A DNA stretch of 11,683 nt, taken from positions 1 to 11,683 of the forward strand of contig CAINUH010000263.1 in NCBI GenBank assembly GCA_903853735.1. The letters run 5' to 3'. The position numbers and the translations under genes are program-made. The notes under the pieces are model-generated. The model was given only the letters and a program-made list of their open reading frames with translations, was not told the origin of the DNA and searched no databases. Source of the stretch: an uncultured Desulfomonile sp. (lineage in GTDB: Bacteria; Desulfobacterota; Desulfomonilia; Desulfomonilales; Desulfomonilaceae). Positions 1-4,393 of the stretch are shown piece after piece; within the stretch, counting starts at the first letter, position 1; each line of letters begins with the position of its first letter.

Positions 1-55
1 AAGGGTTTTATCCCCACTATAAGGGTTCTTACCCCCACTATAAGGGTTTTATCCC
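1..55. repeat. 20-21 bp tandem repeat, three copies, running off the left edge
   Basis: Three head-to-tail copies start at 1, 21 and 42 with the form AAGGGTTTTATCCCCACTAT. The second copy varies to GGGTTCTTACCCCC and the third is cut short after ATCCC. Each unit carries an imperfect dyad (GGGT..ACCC in copy 2, GGG..CCC in copies 1 and 3). A 20-21 bp period is about two helical turns, which would put bound proteins on the same face of the DNA. The array begins at base 1, so its real copy number is unknown. Function is not known; it could be an iteron-like or regulator-binding array, or a simple intergenic satellite. Confidence 0.8.
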
Positions 56-71
56 TGACCAAGTAGCTTTT

Positions 72-101
72 GCATTAGTGGCGCAGGCGTCCCTGCCTGC
101 G
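72..101 (+). repeat. GC-rich palindromic (REP-like) element
   Basis: A perfect 7-bp stem, CGCAGGC (82-88) with GCCTGCG (95-101), closes a 6-nt loop GTCCCT. It lies about 70 bp downstream of the stop of the last minus-strand gene, so it could act as a transcript-end hairpin, but no T-tract follows on the minus strand. The left part (72-93) recurs on the opposite strand at 2637-2658. GC-rich hairpins of this GGCGCAGGC...GCCTGCG kind are, from general knowledge, common dispersed intergenic elements in several bacterial phyla. The hairpin is directly visible; the element class is inferred. Confidence 0.6.
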
Positions 102-168
102 ATTGGCTTTGGTTGTCTCTTCAAAGGCCGGGAATGGCGAATCAGTATCACGGATGGGTCAGCGTCTC

Positions 169-840
169 CTACCGCATGTTTTTGCGATAATTGCCATACC
201 AGGGGATGCGCCTGTCAACCCCTTGGATTCCCTGTCCTTTAATGGTTTCAAGGCCCGTTATAACCCATACCAGCCCTTTCATGACCGGTGATTTCAACAT
301 GGCTTCCACCGGCTGCCGCAACAGGTAAATCAGCTTCGGGCAATTGCTCTCGTGAACCGCGAGTTTGCCGGTGATGATCACCTCACGCGTCTTTTCCAGG
401 GCTGACCTGTAATTCGATGCAATCGCGTCCTGTACGGAAACAATGCATGTCGTGTGCTCAATGGCGGGTACATAGAGCCGCACCAGTGTATTCAAGGTGG
501 AATCGCCGTCAGGGTTGTTTCTCCTTTCTGTGTCCTCGTGGAAACAGAGGCCTTCGAGCGTACGGAGATAGGTGGTGGACACGGGATCCCGACCATCCAC
601 CCAAACACATTCCATGAGGAACCGGTCCTTGGCTTCCCGCGCGGCCCCTCCGATTTCCCAAAGACCCCCTTGCTTCTCCCAAAGACAGTGGTACATCCCA
701 TCAATCCTCTCACCCACCACACAGATGTACCCTGCATCCAAATCGGGCCAGCCGACCCCCGCGCATATACGGTTGAACACGATTGTGGCGGCCTTGCCGG
801 ACACTGCTATGGTTCCATCTTCCAGGTGTTCAGCTCGCAT
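169..840 (-). CDS. Hypothetical protein downstream of the large terminase (223 aa)
   Basis: I do not recognise this protein. It begins 4 bp after the terminase stop codon, so the two are almost certainly co-transcribed. The frame stays open upstream to 1014, but that stretch lies inside the terminase C-terminus, so the ATG at 840 is the sensible start. A purine-rich GGGAGGAG lies upstream of it inside the terminase end, with longer spacing than usual (about 12 nt). The product is soluble-looking and mixed in composition. A Trp/Gly/Cys-rich N-terminal half (about residues 26-100, with Cys at 26, 40, 52, 78 and 99) is followed by a more helical C-terminal half and a basic end. No signal peptide, membrane helix or catalytic motif is evident. 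Its place after terL suggests a packaging or head-assembly accessory role, by context only. Confidence 0.75.
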   Translation of the reverse strand: MRAEHLEDGTIAVSGKAATIVFNRICAGVGWPDLDAGYICVVGERIDGMYHCLWEKQGGLWEIGGAAREAKDRFLMECVWVDGRDPVSTTYLRTLEGLCFHEDTERRNNPDGDSTLNTLVRLYVPAIEHTTCIVSVQDAIASNYRSALEKTREVIITGKLAVHESNCPKLIYLLRQPVEAMLKSPVMKGLVWVITGLETIKGQGIQGVDRRIPWYGNYRKNMR

Positions 841-844
841 CGCG

Positions 845-2578
845 CTAGAATTCTCCTCCCCGCGGAAGTCTTGCCGTGATGAACCGGTTTTCCCAATTCC
901 GGTAACGCATTTCATTGGCGATGGCCAAGGCCATGATCTCGTCATCATGAGCGATTGACGATCCAGGCGACTTGTAGTTCTGCCGGAAGTTCTTCCGCTC
1001 GGCATCCCAGACAAAACCTTGCATTTCCAGGAGCGTGGAACGACACCGGATGTTCAGGCTGCGGTTTTCCACGGATGAGGCAAGGCGGCCCAGCATGGCT
1101 TCCTTGGTCGTTCGAGTGGTGATCCAGCCGAGTCGTGACGTCTCTTCGGGAATCTTGCGGTCTGTAATTGTGTGGTAATAGAGATTGGGGTACCCCGTCA
1201 GCCCCGGGAACTCGGCCAATCCCCGCTCACACACGGCGAGCGTGGCGAGTCCGGGCCCGTTGCGCTCTATGCCCAGAAGTCCGAAGTTGTAATATGACCC
1301 CAGAAGATATGCGTCCACACCTGCAAGATCGGCCCTCACCCGGTTCGAGCGGTAGGTGGCCACCAGTTCGCCCGTCTCGTTACAGAGCGCCTGTATGACC
1401 GTGTAATCCGCTCCCACCCCTTCGCCCACGTCCATGCCCAGGCTGTAACTCATGGAAGGCTCGGGACATTTCCAGATTTTCAGCGGCCCCTGGTCATGCT
1501 CCTCAAACACGGCTGACCGGGAATTCCTGTCAACAAGTTCCAGCCGCCCTTTCTTGGGACCCTCTGCAATCGCGGCGTGGTCCAGGAATTCCTGGAGCGC
1601 GGCCTGGTTGAACCATGGCATGCCGGTGAAAACAAATGCCAGGTGCGCCGCCACTGGGTACTCCTGGTGAAATTTGTCCCACGAATCATGGCACTGATTT
1701 TTCATCACGTGCACGGCCCATTTGGCCTGATTTGACGTGAGTTGGTTGTCTTCAACGTACTGCCTTTCACCAGCCGTAAGATCGAGACGCTCGGTGGCTA
1801 CGATCGGCAAACTATATTCAGGGAACCCCTTCCAGGTGAGAAATATGGGTTGCATCTCGCTGTCGCCACGCTGTGCAGCCACCCATGTCCTGTGAAACAG
1901 GTTCCGGACGCCGTTGGCCGTGGATTCCCAGAAAACCAGAGTGTCCCAGTGGCGAGGAACGGCCTGGTTAATAGCCAGAATCGGCTCTTCAGGTTTGTCC
2001 CAAAAGGCTACCTCACCCGCGTGCACGTAATGAATCGTGCCTCCGCGGCCCAGGTTTCTGTTGGCGGCAGTGTCAATTTGAATGTGGGAGTAATGGGGCG
2101 GAGCATACTCGATGCGCCTTGTGCTGTTTCTCGCAAGATTCATCCGCCCCCGCGACGGCAGGTGCCGGTGAAAACGCCGCGCCATGGAAAAAACCATCTG
2201 GGCGCTTTCCATTGAATGCGCTGCAACAAGTGCAAAGCGATTGGGGTATCGAGTGACCAGCGCAAAAATGAACGCCTCGATAAGAGTCGAAATCCCCAGT
2301 TGACGCGACTTGAGGCATATAAATCGCGCGGGTAGTCTCTTTTCGCGGCATTCCATCAGTTTCTCGAATACCGTCTCCTGGGGCCGGTTCATGATCAGGG
2401 AAACCATCTCTCCATGCTTGTTGATTATCTTCAGGTTTTCCATGAATGTCCTGATGTGAAAGAGATGGTTCGAACCCGAGGGAGACATTTCCTCGAATTT
2501 CTTGTTCAAACGCTGCAACCGGTCCCTTGAGCGGCGCAGCGTTAAATCCGAAAAGATAACCGTACAATTATTCAACAT
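845..2578 (-). CDS. terL: Phage terminase, large subunit (ATPase plus RNase H-like nuclease)
   Basis: This is the DNA-packaging motor and headful/site nuclease of a tailed phage, 577 aa, a normal length for the family. In order: an adenine/Walker A-like segment KSRQLGIST (residues 90-98), in the SRQ-type form seen in many TerL proteins in place of the classical GxxGxGKT; a Walker B/catalytic region HAGEVAFWD (186-194, Glu189); a coupling-type motif ESTANG (218-223); then the C-terminal nuclease with LGMDVGEG (380-387, Asp383), Glu438 in GIERNG and HDDEIMALA (544-552, Asp545/546) as the likely metal-binding acids. The start at 2578 has almost no Shine-Dalgarno, only AGGT two bases before the ATG. 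It may depend on translation arriving from upstream, where a short ORF ends at TAAATG. Met31 is an alternative start but has equally poor spacing. The family call is firm; the exact start is less so. Confidence 0.95.
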   Translation of the reverse strand: MLNNCTVIFSDLTLRRSRDRLQRLNKKFEEMSPSGSNHLFHIRTFMENLKIINKHGEMVSLIMNRPQETVFEKLMECREKRLPARFICLKSRQLGISTLIEAFIFALVTRYPNRFALVAAHSMESAQMVFSMARRFHRHLPSRGRMNLARNSTRRIEYAPPHYSHIQIDTAANRNLGRGGTIHYVHAGEVAFWDKPEEPILAINQAVPRHWDTLVFWESTANGVRNLFHRTWVAAQRGDSEMQPIFLTWKGFPEYSLPIVATERLDLTAGERQYVEDNQLTSNQAKWAVHVMKNQCHDSWDKFHQEYPVAAHLAFVFTGMPWFNQAALQEFLDHAAIAEGPKKGRLELVDRNSRSAVFEEHDQGPLKIWKCPEPSMSYSLGMDVGEGVGADYTVIQALCNETGELVATYRSNRVRADLAGVDAYLLGSYYNFGLLGIERNGPGLATLAVCERGLAEFPGLTGYPNLYYHTITDRKIPEETSRLGWITTRTTKEAMLGRLASSVENRSLNIRCRSTLLEMQGFVWDAERKNFRQNYKSPGSSIAHDDEIMALAIANEMRYRNWENRFITARLPRGGEF

Positions 2579-2671
2579 TTACCTACGTGAACGACAAGCG
2601 GTTTCACATTGATTCGCCATCAAGACCCCAACAATGGGGACGCCTGCGCCGCTAAAGCTTTTCTTATCCAT
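2579..2671 (-). CDS. Possible 30-residue leader ORF abutting terL
   Basis: An ATG at 2671-2669 is preceded by AAAGGA (2682-2677) with 5-nt spacing. It opens 30 codons and stops with TAA at 2581-2579, directly against the terL ATG (TAAATG). The peptide starts MDKKSFSGAGVPIVGVLMA and ends in a Cys/Arg-rich tail. It fills most of the 119-bp gap between the preceding gene and terL, and would explain how terL is translated without its own ribosome-binding site. Against it: part of the ORF overlaps a GC-rich repeat also found at 72-93, and it is too short for codon statistics. It is a coupling-leader candidate; no function is claimed. Confidence 0.35.
   Translation of the reverse strand: MDKKSFSGAGVPIVGVLMANQCETACRSRR
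2637..2658 (-). repeat. Inverted partial copy of the 72-93 repeat, upstream of terL
   Basis: Read on the minus strand, 2658-2637 matches 72-93 of the plus strand at 20 of 22 positions, with a shared exact core GGCGCAGGCGTCCC (14 nt). The second stem arm present at 95-101 is missing here. Next to it, CCCCA (2626-2630) and TGGGG (2635-2639) form a separate 5-bp stem with a 4-nt loop. It is probably a partial copy of the same dispersed element, or one of a pair of inverted repeats around the terL/unknown-gene pair. Confidence 0.6.
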
Positions 2672-2697
2672 GTGTATCCTTTGACAAAGAATCCGTT

Positions 2698-3099
2698 TCA
2701 TTCGTGCCACACCTCGATGGGAGTTGACTGGTGCCGGCTTTGCGCAGACATGATCGATTCCATTCGTTTTTCCAACTCGTCCAGACGGGCCGCTATCAGT
2801 TGGGCTTCGTCGGTCTTGACCCGGGTTTCCATCAGGCCGCGGGCGGTGTTCAGAAATTTGTCAATCATCTTGAGCCGGTCTGTGTCCTCTTTGGATGCTG
2901 ACAATACCCAGGGTATCAAGAGGCCGAGGAGTTCAAGCGCAGACGACGGCGAAAGTCCGTGGCCGGTCAGTTCATTGATGCGTTTGAAAAGATCATGCTC
3001 TGCACCAGTGGGCGCCCGTGCCGCTGGTCTTTTACGCACCGGTTTTTCTGTGTTGCCTGGGACCGGTTCTTGCTGCTGGTTTTTTGCGCTCCTTGGCAT
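2698..3099 (-). CDS. Helical protein upstream of terL, candidate terminase small subunit (133 aa)
   Basis: The frame is open from 3282, but the upstream part overlaps the Cys-rich gene ending at 3117. The likely starts are the ATG at 3099, 18 nt after that stop, or the ATG at 3138, which overlaps it; neither has a good Shine-Dalgarno. From 3099 the product has a basic, Gln/Pro/Arg-rich N-terminal tail (residues 1-30). A hydrophobic helical core around LSPSSALELLGLLIPWVL follows, then charged amphipathic helices to the C-terminus. Size, helical character and position directly before terL fit a terminase small subunit (DNA-recognition component). I see no recognisable helix-turn-helix signature, so the role is inferred from synteny. 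A head-assembly or scaffold-like helper is an alternative. Confidence 0.6.
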   Translation of the reverse strand: MPRSAKNQQQEPVPGNTEKPVRKRPAARAPTGAEHDLFKRINELTGHGLSPSSALELLGLLIPWVLSASKEDTDRLKMIDKFLNTARGLMETRVKTDEAQLIAARLDELEKRMESIMSAQSRHQSTPIEVWHE

Positions 3100-3116
3100 C
3101 CGGCACGCAATTGCGG

Positions 3117-3311
3117 CTACTGGGCGTACTCTTCCCATTCGCCCCAGAAATGTGCTTCCATCTCCTGGTACTTGGCAGACCACTGGTGCCACCTTCCCTG
3201 CGAACACCAACCCCTGTGCGGATCGGGTACAGCAACGGACCGGGGCTCCAGGCGGCAGAATCCGCTGTTGAATTTGACGCACACATCACATACCATTTCA
3301 GATCTTTTCAC
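3117..3311 (-). CDS. Small four-cysteine, probably zinc-binding phage protein (64 aa)
   Basis: It starts with GTG at 3311, overlapping the previous stop as GTGA. Upstream AAGGGA with 7-nt spacing supports this start over the ATG at 3296. The sequence has Cys-x2-Cys near the N-terminus (CDVC), a third Cys in FCRLEP and a fourth in WCSQG, followed by an acidic, Trp-rich tail. This C-x2-C...C...WC layout is common among very small phage proteins annotated as hypothetical and is consistent with one structural zinc site. It is translationally coupled to the upstream 76-residue gene. Function is unknown; it sits in the packaging module. Confidence 0.75.
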   Translation of the reverse strand: MKRSEMVCDVCVKFNSGFCRLEPRSVAVPDPHRGWCSQGRWHQWSAKYQEMEAHFWGEWEEYAQ

Positions 3312-3538
3312 AACGGTTTCCCTTCTTTCACGGATCTTTGTTCGTGCCAGTCGTATGGTATATCCAGCCTCAGTCTGAGCCTTCGCATTGGAGCAAGCAT
3401 GCCGAATTCCATGGAATTGAGGAGCTGTCTGGCTTCCGGATCGTTGATTTCATCCACGTGTGATCTGATCAGGGAGAGCTGTTCGTGGAGTTTGTTGAAG
3501 GAATTGGACATGAGTTTTCTGTGATTCACGGTCTGCAT
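3308..3538 (-). CDS. Small hypothetical protein, first gene of the packaging module (76 aa)
   Basis: The start at 3538 has a clear Shine-Dalgarno (AAAGGAG, 3552-3546, 7-nt spacing). The product is charged and mostly helical: residues 10-50 can form amphipathic helices (FNKLHEQLSLIRSHVDEI), followed by a basic segment MRRLRLRLDIPYDWHEQR. No known motif is seen. It is the first gene after the AT-rich gap at 3539-3755, so a promoter there would make it the head of the packaging transcript. Its stop overlaps the next gene's GTG. Confidence 0.75.
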   Translation of the reverse strand: MQTVNHRKLMSNSFNKLHEQLSLIRSHVDEINDPEARQLLNSMEFGMLAPMRRLRLRLDIPYDWHEQRSVKEGKPL

Positions 3539-3578
3539 GGGAAAGCTCCTTTCTCGTGTGTGGCCCTGGGCGTAATAA

Positions 3579-3593
3579 TAACCTGTTAGGTTA
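3579..3593. promoter_or_regulatory. Operator-like dyad TAACCT-GTT-AGGTTA
   Basis: A perfect inverted repeat with 6-bp arms and a 3-bp spacer lies 41-55 bp upstream of the 76-residue gene. It sits just downstream of a TATAAC box (minus strand), where a repressor would block initiation. It is followed by the palindrome TTAATTAA (3591-3598). The dyad is seen directly; a regulatory role is inferred from its position. Confidence 0.4.
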
Positions 3594-3604
3594 ATTAATG
3601 GCTG

Positions 3605-3610
3605 GTTATA
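3605..3610 (-). promoter_or_regulatory. Candidate -10 box (TATAAC) for the packaging module
   Basis: On the minus strand TATAAC matches the sigma-70 consensus TATAAT at 5 of 6 positions within an AT-rich stretch. No convincing -35 lies at the usual distance. A TTGACT further upstream (around 3665-3670) has only weak -10 partners. If used, transcription would start near 3598 and give a leader of about 60 nt before the ATG at 3538. This is a weak prediction. Confidence 0.3.
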
Positions 3611-3637
3611 TGGAGATCAAATGTTCTCTATTTGTTT

Positions 3638-3651
3638 TTATGGGGCCATAA
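3638..3651. promoter_or_regulatory. Second dyad in the AT-rich gap, TTATGG-GG-CCATAA
   Basis: Perfect 6-bp arms separated by 2 bp lie about 30 bp upstream of the candidate -10. It could be an activator or repressor site for the packaging-module promoter. Its sequence differs from the 3579-3593 dyad, so the two would not be sites for the same protein. Confidence 0.3.
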
Positions 3652-3719
3652 TTAACTAAATAAGTCAAGTTGAAAATCAAAAACATGCGCCCTTCGAGTG
3701 TTTCCGCCCACATACACCA

Positions 3720-3743
3720 TCTACCCCTCCTTGCTCGGGTAGA
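3720..3743 (-). terminator. Hairpin just after the coiled-coil gene
   Basis: TCTACCC (3720-3726) pairs with GGGTAGA (3737-3743) over a 10-nt loop, starting 13 bp past the stop of the gene at 3756-4226 on its own strand. There is no T-run after it in the minus-strand direction, so it is at best a weak intrinsic or Rho-assisted terminator, or an mRNA 3'-end stabiliser. With the promoter-like sequence just beyond it, it suggests that transcription units change here. Confidence 0.35.
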
Positions 3744-3755
3744 GGACGATAGAGG

Positions 3756-4226
3756 TTATTTTCCCACACCGACCTTTACCTGGTATCTCCTGTCCCACGG
3801 CTTGAGGTAACCCATTTCTACTCCGAGGCGGTCAGTGTATGCGTCGTCCGCCCATGTCCAGCCCGCGCCGAACTTGCCCACCCTGTATGCCAGGGCCGCC
3901 TTTTGCATGAGGCGGCGCCAATCGGTTTCTCTGGCGAACTTCTCGTCCAAGGCCCGCTGCCTTTCTTCACGCTCGGCAATGTTCCGGCGCCGTTCCAGGT
4001 CAAGCAGTTCTCGCAGCCGGTCCAGTTCCACTTGTCTGATTTCCTGGTCGATTTTCCGGTCCGGGTTTTTCCTTCCGGACGAAATGAGCCTGTCTCCAAA
4101 TTGGCTCCGGAGGCTTGGTTTAGTTGAGGAATCGTATGAGAATTTCCTCGTCGATTGAGTTGACGGATTGGTCCTGGAAGTTTGAGTGTAATCCCAGGCG
4201 CTTGAATAGTTATTTGCGGTCGGCAT
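3756..4226 (-). CDS. Hypothetical coiled-coil protein after the hub gene (156 aa)
   Basis: The start is well set: AGGAG (4237-4233) with 6-nt spacing before the ATG at 4226. Residues 1-52 are polar and Ser/Thr/Asn-rich, likely disordered. Residues about 54-104 are dense in Arg, Glu and Leu with heptad-like spacing (IDQEIRQVELDRLRELLDLE), indicating a coiled coil. The C-terminal 45 residues are Trp/Tyr/Gly-rich and may form a small domain (YRVGKFGAGWTWADD). It follows the hub gene, where P22-type phages carry the coiled-coil tail needle, but the coil is short and no needle signature is seen, so that comparison is only positional. It is probably a virion or assembly protein. Confidence 0.75.
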   Translation of the reverse strand: MPTANNYSSAWDYTQTSRTNPSTQSTRKFSYDSSTKPSLRSQFGDRLISSGRKNPDRKIDQEIRQVELDRLRELLDLERRRNIAEREERQRALDEKFARETDWRRLMQKAALAYRVGKFGAGWTWADDAYTDRLGVEMGYLKPWDRRYQVKVGVGK

Positions 4227-4248
4227 GGTTAACTCCTATAAGACAAGG

Positions 4249-4330
4249 TGAACCACAGAAACGCGGAGGCAGACCGGCAAACGGCCGGTGAACAACCCGC
4301 GTTTTGGGGAGGGCACACGCCGTGTGCACC
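4249..4330. repeat. Hairpin-bearing intergenic element between hub and coiled-coil genes
   Basis: This 167-bp gap (4227-4393) holds two perfect hairpins: ACCGGC (4273-4278) with GCCGGT (4284-4289), loop AAACG, and GCACAC (4313-4318) with GTGTGC (4322-4327), loop GCC. The flank GAACCACAGAAACGCGGAGG (4251-4270) resembles the degenerate ACCACAGAGACACGGAG sequence that I know as a frequent intergenic repeat in some bacterial genomes. The hairpins could end or slow the structural-gene transcript, but no T-tract follows. The element class is inferred. Confidence 0.45.
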
Positions 4331-4393
4331 TGGATTCAAAAGCACATCGTTCAACGCGAATTGGTATTCATTCGGTTTGACTCAAGAAAGGCA

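Noticed and set aside
1..55. Possible CRISPR array
   Set aside because: The copies are contiguous 20-21 bp units with no unique spacers and no cas genes, so this is a tandem repeat.
841..1014. Longer start (1014) for the 223-residue gene
   Set aside because: It would overlap the terL nuclease C-terminus by 170 bp. The extra 58 residues are Arg/Ser-rich shadow sequence; the ATG at 840 fits directly after the terL stop.
1742..2215. Plus-strand open frame of 157 codons
   Set aside because: It is antisense to the terL ATPase region, where the minus-strand reading carries conserved motifs.
2073..2567. Minus-strand open frame of 164 codons in another frame
   Set aside because: It is a same-strand, different-frame shadow of terL with no motif; terL residues here include the ATPase motifs.
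2609..3271. Plus-strand open frame of 220 codons
   Set aside because: It is antisense to the terL-upstream and Cys-rich genes, has a Ser/Arg-rich shadow-like composition, and has no ribosome site or neighbours on that strand.
3100..3282. Extended N-terminus of the terL-upstream helical protein
   Set aside because: It would overlap the Cys-rich gene by about 165 bp and adds a Pro/Gly/Val-rich shadow-type segment.
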